Assembly: GCA_005473895.2 (NCBI GenBank)
Contig: SRJI02000029.1
Span: 1-54,276 of the forward strand
Length of the DNA stretch: 54,276 bases
Direction of reading: 5' to 3'
From: Carideicomes alvinocaridis
GTDB lineage: Bacteria; Pseudomonadota; Alphaproteobacteria; Rhodobacterales; Rhodobacteraceae
The translations under genes and the position numbers were made by a program. Positions 7,335 through 14,746 of this stretch are shown here, one piece after another. Below the pieces are notes generated by a model. The model had not been told where the DNA came from, ran no database searches, and saw only the letters and a list, made by a program, of their open reading frames with translations. Position 1 is the stretch's first letter, and the number at the start of each line of letters is the position of its first letter.

Positions 7335-8099
7335 TCAGGTTGGCGCGCCGGGATCTTCGAACTGCACCTGCAGCAGATGCGCGATTTCCAGAAGGCGCGC
7401 GCGCGGCAGAGCGCCGGTCAGGGCATAGGCGAACTCGGTATCGCTCCAGTAGAACGCCTGCTCGGTGGCCGTTTCGGCAAATCGGAAGCTTGGGTCATTG
7501 TCGCTTCCTCGCCGCAGATAGAGGGTCAGGCGCTGACCGTTACCGTCTTCATACATCAATTGTGCCGCTGGTTCGGTGGGCGAGGGGAGGAGCCGCCCAC
7601 CGACCAGCAACAGGCCCGCGACACGCAGGTCGGGGACAGTGAATGGCCTGCCAAGCCGATTGGTCAGCCAAGTGGCAAGATGGCCCTTGTTCTCGGCCCT
7701 GACCTCGACCGGGTGCGCGACCTCGACAACGAAGGTACGATGTGCGGCGAAGGCTTCGGCCACTAGGCCCCACGTCGGTTGCGGGGCTGCGTCGGGGCGT
7801 AGGAACCAACCTGCCGCACCGCCGACCATCAGCGCCATCGCAACCGACGCAGCCCATGCCAACGGCATGTGATTGCGCGGTTCGGCAGCCGGAAGCGCCG
7901 CCAGTGGTTGATGGGCAATCAGCCCTGCAAAGGCACGGCGCAGATCGCGGGCGATGGCCATGTCGGCTTCCACCCGCCGCGCGGCATCGGGTGTTTCGTT
8001 CAGATAGGCTTCGACCTCGCTTCTCCGATCGGGCGTCAGAGCGTCGTCCACATAGGCAACAAGATCTTCTTCGCGGATATCCTTCGGCGCGCTCGTCAT
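7335..8099 (-). CDS. Membrane anti-sigma factor (second copy)
   Basis: A 254-residue protein: N-terminal cytosolic anti-sigma part (EDLVAYVDDALTPDRRSEVEAYL), one helix at about residues 81-100 (WAASVAMALMVGGAAGWFL) and a periplasmic part of 150 residues. It overlaps the end of the ECF sigma gene by ATGA and is its presumed inhibitor. The layout and parts of the periplasmic domain (PDLRVAGLLLVGGRLL compared with PDLSVAHLTAVFF) match the anti-sigma factor at 2783-3523, so the two are paralogues. The YVDDALT segment is typical of transmembrane anti-sigma factors that lack bound zinc. The inducing signal is not visible. Confidence 0.87.
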   Translation of the reverse strand: MTSAPKDIREEDLVAYVDDALTPDRRSEVEAYLNETPDAARRVEADMAIARDLRRAFAGLIAHQPLAALPAAEPRNHMPLAWAASVAMALMVGGAAGWFLRPDAAPQPTWGLVAEAFAAHRTFVVEVAHPVEVRAENKGHLATWLTNRLGRPFTVPDLRVAGLLLVGGRLLPSPTEPAAQLMYEDGNGQRLTLYLRRGSDNDPSFRFAETATEQAFYWSDTEFAYALTGALPRARLLEIAHLLQVQFEDPGAPT

Positions 8100-8596
8100 G
8101 TCACGCTCCTCAGTTTGGGGGCGGCGTCGCCTGTTGCCTCGCGCAAAGCGGCGCGGGCCCGGCTCACGCGGCTCAGGATCGTGCCTTCGGGCACGCCGAG
8201 CGTCTGGCCGGCCTCGCGGTAGGTGAAGCCTTCAACGCTGACCAGTATCAAAGCCGCCCTCTGATCGTCGGGCAAGGACATGACGCGCACCAGCAGCCGG
8301 TTCAACTCGACATGGTTTTCCTGGGTCGGCGGTATCGCTGGCGGTGATGTCAGGGTCTCAAGCGATTCCGTCTGACGTCGTTTCGCCCGCCGCCAGCCAT
8401 CGACATGCAGGTTGCGCATCATCGTGAACAGCCAGGCCCGAAGCGGCACGCCTTCACGCCGCAGCGTCCACTTGCGCAAGGCCCGTTCCATGCAATCCTG
8501 CACGAGGTCATCGGCGATGTGCACGTCACGGGTCAGCGTGATCGCGTACCGCTTCATTGCGTCGGCCTCCTGGGCAAGGGCGTGATGGGTCGGCAT
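8096..8596 (-). CDS. ECF-type RNA polymerase sigma factor (second copy)
   Basis: A 166-residue ECF sigma factor with region 2 (HIADDLVQDCMERAL, LRAWLFTMMRNLHVDGWRR) and region 4 (LPDDQRAALILVSVEGFTYREA, GTILSRVSRARAAL). Start ATG 8596 follows GGAGG. It is coupled to its anti-sigma gene by an ATGA overlap. Its own promoter region carries the motif GGAATAA-N15-CGTC, found upstream of four further units and, degenerate, at a fifth. Self-control of this kind is the rule for ECF factors, so this protein is the best candidate to read the whole regulon. The paralogue at 2283 could share the motif. Confidence 0.94.
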   Translation of the reverse strand: MPTHHALAQEADAMKRYAITLTRDVHIADDLVQDCMERALRKWTLRREGVPLRAWLFTMMRNLHVDGWRRAKRRQTESLETLTSPPAIPPTQENHVELNRLLVRVMSLPDDQRAALILVSVEGFTYREAGQTLGVPEGTILSRVSRARAALREATGDAAPKLRSVT

Positions 8597-8627
8597 GGTA
8601 CCTCCGCTTGCATGCGTTCACTAAAGT

Positions 8628-8653
8628 GACGTGCGCGGCCACCCATTTATTCC
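8628..8653 (-). promoter_or_regulatory. Autoregulatory ECF promoter of the sigma/anti-sigma operon
   Basis: Minus strand GGAATAA (8653-8647), 15 nt, CGTC (8631-8628), 32 nt from ATG 8596. The spacer even shares GCCGCGCA before CGTC with the dedA promoter at 19882. Confidence 0.75.
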
Positions 8654-8702
8654 CAGAATTCTTTTCCAGATGATCGATCACGGGTTCGTGAACGAAAACA
8701 TT

Positions 8703-8728
8703 GGAAGGATTTCAAGCGGCCAGCCGTG
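8703..8728 (+). promoter_or_regulatory. ECF-type promoter, divergent to the sigma operon
   Basis: GGAAGGA (8703-8709), 15 nt, CGTG (8725-8728), 57 nt before ATG 8785. It differs from the consensus in the last base of the -10 part. With the promoter at 8628 it makes a divergent pair. Confidence 0.6.
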
Positions 8729-8784
8729 AACCTTACAAGCTCCGCCCAAAGCGGCGCTCCAACCGAATTCAAAGGAGAGTTCTG

Positions 8785-9204
8785 ATGAACGCTACGAAGA
8801 AAATTATCGCTACCTTCGCCTCAGTTGCCGTGACTGCTGGTGCCGCCTTTGCTGCCGCTCACGCCACCGACGCGCTCGAAACCGCAGAACAGGAACTGAG
8901 TCACGCCGTCGTGGTCAAGTCCGTGACCGCCGCCGCAGATGGCTGGGTCGTGATCCATGCGATCAAGGACGGCAAGCCCGTCGTGCCGGCCTCGATCGGT
9001 CATACCTATGTCAAGGCCGGCATGACCGAGAACGTCTATGTGCCGCTGACCGGTGAATATGATGGCGACAAGGTCATCGCGATGCTGCACGTCGATGATG
9101 GCGAACTCGGCGTCTATGAATTTGGGCCCGGCAGCGTTGCGAACGACAAGCCGGTGGTTGTCGATGGTGGCCCATTGGTCAGCCCGATCTCGATCGACGA
9201 CTGA
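8785..9204 (+). CDS. Secreted DUF7282-like protein of unknown function
   Basis: A 139-residue protein starting at ATG 8785 after a strong AAGGAGAG site; the longer frame upstream is not supported. The signal peptide ends near residue 23-24 (AGAAFAAAH). The mature part is a small beta-rich domain (VVVKSVTAAADGWVVIHA, YVPLTGEYDGDKVIAMLHVDDG) like the DUF7282 domain seen in secreted and halocyanin-like proteins. No Cys or haem site is present, so it is not itself a cytochrome. It has an ECF-type promoter and a clear terminator, so it is a single-gene unit of the stress regulon. Function unknown. Confidence 0.8.
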   Translation: MNATKKIIATFASVAVTAGAAFAAAHATDALETAEQELSHAVVVKSVTAAADGWVVIHAIKDGKPVVPASIGHTYVKAGMTENVYVPLTGEYDGDKVIAMLHVDDGELGVYEFGPGSVANDKPVVVDGGPLVSPISIDD

Positions 9205-9213
9205 ACCCCTCAC

Positions 9214-9253
9214 GGCCGGGCGCTATTCAAATCGCCCGGCCAGATCTTTTTTT
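9214..9253 (+). terminator. Rho-independent terminator
   Basis: GGCCGGGCG (9214-9222) and CGCCCGGCC (9233-9241) form a perfect 9-bp stem with a 10-nt loop, followed by AGATC and seven T (9247-9253). It closes the DUF7282-like gene. Confidence 0.88.
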
Positions 9254-9264
9254 GGAGGTACAAT

Positions 9265-9429
9265 ATGTCGAACCATGAACCGGACTTCGAGAAATCGAAA
9301 AAATGGCATTGGGTCGCGCTGGCAGGCATCGCGGCGGCCGTTGCATTCGCGCTGTTTGCCGCGCTCTATGAGGATGCCTCGGACGAGCCGCTGAATGACG
9401 CGGCAAATGATGTCGAACATCTGGAATAG
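9265..9429 (+). CDS. Small one-helix membrane protein
   Basis: A 54-residue protein with ATG 9265 behind a strong TGGAGG site only a few bases after the terminator. It has a charged N-terminus ([12 protein letters not shown]), one transmembrane helix at about residues 17-34 ([18 protein letters not shown]) and an acidic tail. The good ribosome site, helix and place between regulon gene and transporter support a real gene. It has no known family that I recognise. Because it starts 12 nt after the terminator it may depend on read-through. Confidence 0.6.
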   Translation: MSNHEPDFEKSKKWHWVALAGIAAAVAFALFAALYEDASDEPLNDAANDVEHLE

Positions 9430-9535
9430 AAACGTTTACCGCCTTTTATGGCGAAAAGATTTTGGTTGGATTGCAGCCATAGATGCCCCCCGCTCTATGC
9501 AGACGTCCGATTTCATCCGACCGTGTGAGGGCGCT

Positions 9536-10561
9536 GTGACCACAACAACACTTCCTGAAAATACGAACGAGCAAAACGCGCCCCGGTCTCTTTGGGCCGG
9601 TCTTGCGCTGACGGGTGCCATCGCTTTGGCGGCTTTCGGTTTGCGCTATCTTCCCGGCTTCAATCTGTTGTCTCCGCTGATTCTAGCCATCCTGATCGGG
9701 ATGGTAGTGCATAATCTGATCGGAACGCCCGCTGCCGCAAAACCCGGTGTGACTTTCAGCCTGAAAAAGATACTGCGCGCCGGTATCATACTGCTCGGGC
9801 TGCAGCTGACCTTTGCACAGGTCGCCGCCGTTGGCTGGGTCGGCGTCGGCGTTATTGTGGCCACGCTCGTTGCTACTTTCATCTTCACCAAGTGGCTGGG
9901 CCGTCAACTCGGTCTTGACGCGAAACTGACCGAGCTGATTGCGGCGGGCACATCCATCTGCGGCGCCTCGGCGGTGATCGCAACGAATACCGTGACGCGC
10001 GGCAGCGACGAAGACGTGGCCTATGCGGTTGCTTGCGTCACCGTATTTGGTTCGCTTTCCATGGTTCTCATCCCGGTCGCCGAAACGTTCCTGCAGCTTG
10101 GGCCGCACGCCTACGGCCTCTGGACCGGAGCCTCGATCCATGAAGTTGCGCAGGTCGTTGCCGCCGCCTTCCAGCAGGGCGAAGAGGCGGGGCATTTCGG
10201 AACAATCGCGAAGCTGACACGCGTCATGATGCTGGCGCCGATGGTGCTGATCCTCGGCTATTTTGCCGCGAAGCAAGCCAACGGAAAACAGGCCGGAGGG
10301 GCGCCCATCCCCTGGTTTGTGCTCGGCTTTGTCGGCATGGTCGGAGTTGCCTCGACCGGTTGGGTGCCACAAGTCGTGGAGCCGTGGACAACAGGACTGA
10401 CGCAGTTCCTGCTTGCGATGGCGCTGGCGGCGATGGGGCTGGAGACTGACGTCCGAAAGTTGGCGGCAGAAGGCGTGCGCCCTGCGTTGCTCGGGGCCGC
10501 ATCCTGGACTTTCATCGTATTGCTCAGTCTCCTGCTTGTCCTGCTGACGCAGGGAGTCTGA
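9536..10561 (+). CDS. YeiH-family putative sulfate/anion exporter
   Basis: A polytopic membrane protein with about ten helices, member of the UPF0324/YeiH group annotated as putative sulfate exporters. Typical segments are [33 protein letters not shown], the motif [18 protein letters not shown] and [14 protein letters not shown]. The start is uncertain: GTG 9536 has GAGGG upstream and gives 341 residues; ATG 9497 is possible; ATG 9395 would overlap the preceding gene. In this sulfur island it may export sulfate or sulfite made by oxidation; transport has not been proven for most members. Expressed on the same strand just before the bd oxidase genes. Confidence 0.85.
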   Translation: MTTTTLPENTNEQNAPRSLWAGLALTGAIALAAFGLRYLPGFNLLSPLILAILIGMVVHNLIGTPAAAKPGVTFSLKKILRAGIILLGLQLTFAQVAAVGWVGVGVIVATLVATFIFTKWLGRQLGLDAKLTELIAAGTSICGASAVIATNTVTRGSDEDVAYAVACVTVFGSLSMVLIPVAETFLQLGPHAYGLWTGASIHEVAQVVAAAFQQGEEAGHFGTIAKLTRVMMLAPMVLILGYFAAKQANGKQAGGAPIPWFVLGFVGMVGVASTGWVPQVVEPWTTGLTQFLLAMALAAMGLETDVRKLAAEGVRPALLGAASWTFIVLLSLLLVLLTQGV

Positions 10562-10627
10562 GGAAGTGGACAATCGCCAGAGTATATTTTCAGCCTATCG
10601 TAACTCTGACCGCTGGGAGCGCCCATC

Positions 10628-12058
10628 ATGCTGACTGACTTTGATCCAGTGCTGCTCGCCAGAATGCAGTTCGCTTTCACGATGTCTTTTCACATCATTT
10701 TTCCGGCTTTCTCCATCGGGCTGGCGTCCTATCTTGCGGTGCTCGAGGGCTTGTGGCTGAAAACAGGCCGCGAGGTCTACTTGGATCTCTTCCACTACTG
10801 GAAGAAGATCTTCGCGGTCGCTTTCGGGATGGGTGTCGTCTCGGGCATTGTGATGTCCTATCAGTTCGGAACAAACTGGTCGGTCTTTTCCGAGAAGGCC
10901 GGGCCGGTGGTCGGGCCGCTGATGGCTTATGAGGTGCTTTCGGCCTTTTTTCTCGAAGCCGGTTTCCTCGGGGTCATGCTCTTCGGAATGAAGCGCGTCG
11001 GGCGAGGGCTGCATTTCTTCGCTACGCTGATGGTTGCACTGGGCACGCTGATGTCAGCCTTCTGGATCCTGTCGGTCAACAGCTGGATGCAGACCCCTGC
11101 CGGTCATGCAGTCACCGATTCCGGGCAGTTTGTACCTGAAGACTGGCTGGCCGTCATTTTCAATCCGTCTTTTCCATACCGCCTGGTTCACATGGTGCTG
11201 GCTGCCTTCCTGACGACGGCACTCGTCGTCGGCGGTGTCGCTGCCTGGCATCACCTGCGTGGTCGGTCGGGCCCTGCCAGCCGAAAGATGTTTTCGATGG
11301 CCATGTGGATGCTGGTTCTTGTGGCCCCTCTTCAGATTTTCGCGGGCGACCAGCACGGACTGAACACGCTTGAACACCAGCCGGCCAAGGTCATGGCGAT
11401 GGAAGGTCATTTCGAAAGTCATCCGGACGGCGCGCCGCTGATCCTGTTCGGTTTGCCGGACCAGGACGCCGCGCAGGTCGATTACGCGCTCGAGATCCCG
11501 AAGCTTTCTTCGCTCATTCTCAAACACGACCTGAACGCGCCCCTTGACGGGCTGGAGGCGATTCCCCACGAAAACTGGCCGCCGGTTGCGATTGTCTTCT
11601 GGTCGTTCCGCATCATGGTTTCGCTGGGCTTCGCAATGCTGGGTCTCGGCCTTATCAGCCTCACTGCCCGGTGGCGCGGCAAGCTCCATGATTGGCGCGG
11701 CTTGCACATGGTTGCCCTCGCAATGGGTCCTGCAGGTTTCGTCGCGGTTTTGGCGGGATGGGTCACGACCGAGGTTGGGCGACAGCCATTCACCGTTTAC
11801 GGATTGCTCAGGACAGCGGATAGCGCCTCGCCGCTGGCTGCCCCGGCGGTGGGGGCGTCGCTGATTGCCTTTATCGTCGTCTATGCCGTGGTTTTCGCCG
11901 CCGGGACCTTCTATCTCTTGCGACTGATGAACCACGCGCCTAAACCCCACGAGCCGGGTCTCAAACGGGGGCAGCCAATTCGCGCGGCCGGCATCACGTC
12001 CGCACCTTCCATGGAGCCGAATGAGATGATGGGCCCGCGCGAGGAGAACGCCAAATGA
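10628..12058 (+). CDS. cioA: Cytochrome bd-type quinol oxidase subunit I (CioA type)
   Basis: A 476-residue membrane protein, the haem-bearing subunit of a bd-type terminal oxidase that takes electrons from ubiquinol to oxygen. The start of the protein (ARMQFAFTMSFHIIFPAFSIGL) contains the conserved His ligand of haem b595. KIFAVAFGMGVVSGIVMSYQFGTNW and GWVTTEVGRQPFTVYGLLRT are signature segments. The Q-loop is short, as in the cyanide-insensitive Cio subgroup. bd oxidases resist sulfide, which fits the locus. It overlaps cioB by ATGA. No copy of the ECF motif was seen before it. Confidence 0.96.
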   Translation: MLTDFDPVLLARMQFAFTMSFHIIFPAFSIGLASYLAVLEGLWLKTGREVYLDLFHYWKKIFAVAFGMGVVSGIVMSYQFGTNWSVFSEKAGPVVGPLMAYEVLSAFFLEAGFLGVMLFGMKRVGRGLHFFATLMVALGTLMSAFWILSVNSWMQTPAGHAVTDSGQFVPEDWLAVIFNPSFPYRLVHMVLAAFLTTALVVGGVAAWHHLRGRSGPASRKMFSMAMWMLVLVAPLQIFAGDQHGLNTLEHQPAKVMAMEGHFESHPDGAPLILFGLPDQDAAQVDYALEIPKLSSLILKHDLNAPLDGLEAIPHENWPPVAIVFWSFRIMVSLGFAMLGLGLISLTARWRGKLHDWRGLHMVALAMGPAGFVAVLAGWVTTEVGRQPFTVYGLLRTADSASPLAAPAVGASLIAFIVVYAVVFAAGTFYLLRLMNHAPKPHEPGLKRGQPIRAAGITSAPSMEPNEMMGPREENAK

Positions 12059-13065
12059 TTAGTTCGCTTGATCTCGGGACGATCCTCGCCTTTGTCGTGG
12101 CCTTTTCAATCTTTGTATACGTCGTGATGGACGGCTTCGACCTCGGTGTGGCGCTGCTCTTTCCGTTCTTTCCTGAGCGCCACGACAGGGATGTGATGAT
12201 GAATTCGGTCGCACCGGTATGGGACGGGAACGAAACCTGGCTCGTTCTCGGCGGCGGCGCGCTCTTTGCCGCTTTCCCACTTGCCTACGCGATCCTCATG
12301 CCCGCGCTCTATGCACCGATCATCGCCATGCTGCTTGGTCTCGTCTTTCGCGGCGTCGCGTTCGAATTCCGCTGGCGGACCGAACGGGGCCGTTTCCTGT
12401 GGGACATCGCCTTCACGGGTGGTTCGCTTGTTGCAGCGTTCGCGCAGGGCGTGGCACTTGGCGCGATCCTGCAGGGGGTGACTGTAACAAACAATGCCTA
12501 TGGCGGCGGCTGGTGGGATTGGGCCACACCTTTCAGCGCACTGACGGGTCTGGCGGTTGTGATCGGCTATGCACTTCTTGGGGCGACCTGGATTATCCTC
12601 AAGACCGAAGGCACGTTGCGCGACCATGCTTATACACTCGCAAACCGCCTGACATATACGACACTGGCTGCGATCCTGCTCGTCAGCGCGGTGACACCAT
12701 TCCTCGAAGCGTCCTACTGGCAGAACTGGTTCGCCTGGCCGCGCATTTTGCTGACTGCACCGGTTCCGCTTGGGGTAGGCGTACTCGCCTGGCTCCTTCT
12801 GCGCCGCTTGGCCGAACGCCGTGACGCATGGCCTTTCCCGCTGACCTTGGCGCTGTTCGGGCTCTGCTTTGTCGGGCTCGGCGTTTCTATCTTTCCCTAC
12901 ATTGTGCCGGACACGGTCACCATCGCTCAGGCCGCAGCGCCACGCATAAGCCAGATCTTCATCCTGGTGGGCGTCGCGATCCTCATCCCGGTGATCCTGG
13001 CTTACACGGCGTATGCCTACTGGGTCTTCCGTGGAAAGATGGACCCGGACGAGGGGTATCACTGA
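12055..13065 (+). CDS. cioB: Cytochrome bd-type quinol oxidase subunit II (CioB type)
   Basis: A 336-residue membrane protein of the CydB/CioB family that pairs with subunit I. The N-terminus FVYVVMDGFDLGVALLFPF and the segment SVAPVWDGNETWLVLGGGALFAAFPLAYA are hallmarks. Translation is coupled to cioA by a 4-nt overlap and the stop overlaps the next small gene in the same way, so cioA, cioB and the DUF2474 gene form one unit. Confidence 0.96.
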   Translation: MISSLDLGTILAFVVAFSIFVYVVMDGFDLGVALLFPFFPERHDRDVMMNSVAPVWDGNETWLVLGGGALFAAFPLAYAILMPALYAPIIAMLLGLVFRGVAFEFRWRTERGRFLWDIAFTGGSLVAAFAQGVALGAILQGVTVTNNAYGGGWWDWATPFSALTGLAVVIGYALLGATWIILKTEGTLRDHAYTLANRLTYTTLAAILLVSAVTPFLEASYWQNWFAWPRILLTAPVPLGVGVLAWLLLRRLAERRDAWPFPLTLALFGLCFVGLGVSIFPYIVPDTVTIAQAAAPRISQIFILVGVAILIPVILAYTAYAYWVFRGKMDPDEGYH

Positions 13066-13187
13066 TGCCCGAACGTGATCAGCCACCATTGCACAAACGC
13101 CTAGCGTGGTTCGTCCTGCTGTGGCTTGCGGGGGTCGGGACTGTCGCCGCCATTGCCTATGGGCTGCGGCTCTGGATCGGAGCATGA
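13065..13187 (+). CDS. DUF2474 small subunit of the bd oxidase
   Basis: A 40-residue protein whose ATG overlaps the cioB stop. It has a short basic N-terminus (PERDQPPLHKRLAW) and one transmembrane helix (FVLLWLAGVGTVAAIAYGLRLWI). DUF2474 proteins are found directly after CioB and are thought to play the role of CydX, stabilising the oxidase. The call rests on length, helix and exact position. Confidence 0.85.
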   Translation: MPERDQPPLHKRLAWFVLLWLAGVGTVAAIAYGLRLWIGA

Positions 13188-13193
13188 GGAAAA

Positions 13194-13427
13194 ATGGCAA
13201 TGCAACTTGAGACAATCGTGCGCGAATATCGGCACTGGCATTTGGCGATCGCGGTTACCGGCAATGCTCTCTTCGTGATCGGCTCTGTCTTGTTCTTCAA
13301 GATATTCGAGACGTGGCAAACGCTTGCTGTCTGGATGTTCGTCGTCGGCTCGGCGCTGATGTTCGTTGGCGCTCTCGGAGAAGTGGCCAAGGCCGTCTTT
13401 GAAAAGCGAGAGCGCGATGGTGGCTGA
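13194..13427 (+). CDS. YrhK-like small membrane protein
   Basis: A 77-residue protein with two helices (LAIAVTGNALFVIGSVLFF and LAVWMFVVGSALMFVGAL) separated by a short FETWQ turn, which is the YrhK domain pattern. It starts 6 nt after the DUF2474 gene and is probably part of the oxidase operon. YrhK domain proteins have no established role. The next gene overlaps its end. Confidence 0.7.
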   Translation: MAMQLETIVREYRHWHLAIAVTGNALFVIGSVLFFKIFETWQTLAVWMFVVGSALMFVGALGEVAKAVFEKRERDGG

Positions 13428-14055
13428 GACCGCCGAGCTAAGCACACCGGCAGCTCGGGCGGCCCGGTTGGCCGCGCTCGACGCTCCGCACATGCATCGC
13501 CTCAACGCCTATTGCCGCGGGCTTCGAAAACTGAGCCGGGATGTGCCTTGGTTCGATCCGCTGGACGGAGGGCAGGATGCAAGCGTTCTCATCCTGCTCG
13601 AGCGACCAGCCAGGCGCGGGGAGCATCCCCGGTTCGTGTCTCGTGACAATCCGTCTCCGACGCAGCGCAACCTCAAGCGCGCACTTGATCGCGCAGGCCT
13701 TGAACGGTCAACAACATTATTGTGGAATATTGTGCCCTGGCTTTCGCCATCGGGTTTGACACGTAATCGCCGCCTGACCGCGCCCGAGCTTGCGGACGGT
13801 CTCGATCGGTTGCCTGCGCTCTTTTGTCTGCTGAAGAACTTGCAGGTAATTGTTCTGGCGGGACGATGGGCGGGTAAGGCGAACCCGGCGATTGCGGGTC
13901 TTGTAAAGGAGATTCCGGTCATCGAAATCCCGCATCCAAGCCCTGTCTATGTGAATACCGATCCTGAAATCCAGTCCAGGATCGATAAGGGCCTTAAATC
14001 CGTGGCCGGTATCATTGGTCAATCACCGCACGGATCAGTTGCCGCTGAGGTTTGA
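13417..14055 (+). CDS. Uracil-DNA glycosylase-superfamily protein
   Basis: A 212-residue protein from ATG 13417, overlapping the YrhK-like gene by 11 nt. The core VLILLERPARRG, FVSRDNPSPTQRNL, LLWNIVPW and the C-terminal HPSPVYVN fit the UDG superfamily used in base excision repair of deaminated or oxidised DNA. The first motif has ERPARRG where classical type 4 enzymes have GEAPG, so substrate range and activity are open. Its 3' end overlaps the end of the convergent dps gene by 21 nt. A DNA repair gene beside oxidases and Dps suggests protection from oxidative damage. Confidence 0.75.
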   Translation: MVAETAELSTPAARAARLAALDAPHMHRLNAYCRGLRKLSRDVPWFDPLDGGQDASVLILLERPARRGEHPRFVSRDNPSPTQRNLKRALDRAGLERSTTLLWNIVPWLSPSGLTRNRRLTAPELADGLDRLPALFCLLKNLQVIVLAGRWAGKANPAIAGLVKEIPVIEIPHPSPVYVNTDPEIQSRIDKGLKSVAGIIGQSPHGSVAAEV

Positions 14056-14517
14056 GCCGATGAACCACGCATCCTTGTCGACGATGCGGCTGGCCTCGGT
14101 GAAGAGATCGGCGGTGTCCTCGTCACCGGCATCTCCTGCTGTGCCGATGGCGTCTCTGAGCGACGCCGCGACCACGTCGTAGCGATCGGTCAAGGCGCGC
14201 AAGTGATCCTGAATATCGGTGATGTCCGTCGGATAGGGTTTGAGTGTCGAACCCTCGATCACGGTTTGCGTCGTCCCGCGCGCATGGCCGCCAAGGATGA
14301 CGGCACGTTCGGCAATTGTATCAAGGATGTCTCGTAGATGCGCGACCGTTGTGTCGAGCAGTTCGTGGACACCGATGAAGCCGGTGCCCTTTAGGTTCCA
14401 ATGGGCCTGCTTGACCGCAAGCGACAAGTCGATGACCAGACTGAGGTTGCTGTTGAGCAGTTCGACCATCTTGACCGAAGTGGAATCGTCGAGGCCGCTG
14501 GCGTACTTCCGGGGCAT
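14035..14517 (-). CDS. dps: Dps-like DNA-binding ferritin
   Basis: A 160-residue Dps/miniferritin. The ferroxidase signature is clear: KQAHWNLKG, FIGVHELLD, and DILDTIAERAVILGG, giving the conserved His, His, Asp and Glu. The start is ATG 14517 (MPRKYASGLDD); upstream residues in this frame belong to another gene. It starts 1 nt after the stop of the small membrane gene, so it is the last gene of the sorA-sorB-oxidase operon. Dps stores iron and removes peroxide. Having it inside a sulfite-oxidising respiratory operon is uncommon and suggests that peroxide or radical by-products are expected. Confidence 0.93.
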   Translation of the reverse strand: MPRKYASGLDDSTSVKMVELLNSNLSLVIDLSLAVKQAHWNLKGTGFIGVHELLDTTVAHLRDILDTIAERAVILGGHARGTTQTVIEGSTLKPYPTDITDIQDHLRALTDRYDVVAASLRDAIGTAGDAGDEDTADLFTEASRIVDKDAWFIGSNLSGN

Positions 14518-14518
14518 G

Positions 14519-14746
14519 TTAACTCTCCTTATTTGATTGATCGGTATCTTCGGGTAGCGTCTCGTGCATCGGTCTTTCATCGCCGTATGCCTTTCGGCGG
14601 TGACGGTCGGCATGGATGGTTTCGTCATGCATGAACCGGTGTTTCGGTGCCTCGAACCACGTCTTCGCACCGGGAACGAAAATCCGCGCGATCAGAAAAC
14701 CCGCGATCAGCAGCGTGGCGGTAATGACGATCAAGTTGGCGATCAT
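14519..14746 (-). CDS. Small one-helix protein of the oxidase operon (CcoQ-like position)
   Basis: A 75-residue protein with one N-terminal helix (MIANLIVITATLLIAGFLIARIF) and a basic, His-rich then acidic tail (HRFMHDETIHADRHRRK). ATG 14746 overlaps the oxidase stop by ATGA, so it is coupled to it. Its size and single helix recall CcoQ, the small subunit of cbb3 oxidases, but no CcoQ signature is present. It may be an assembly or copper/haem delivery factor because of the His residues; this is only a guess. Confidence 0.7.
   Translation of the reverse strand: MIANLIVITATLLIAGFLIARIFVPGAKTWFEAPKHRFMHDETIHADRHRRKAYGDERPMHETLPEDTDQSNKES

Noticed and set aside
10561-10610. GGAAGTG upstream of cioA as a seventh ECF promoter
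   Set aside because: The expected CGT at 15 nt is absent (ATAT is found), so it does not fit the motif.
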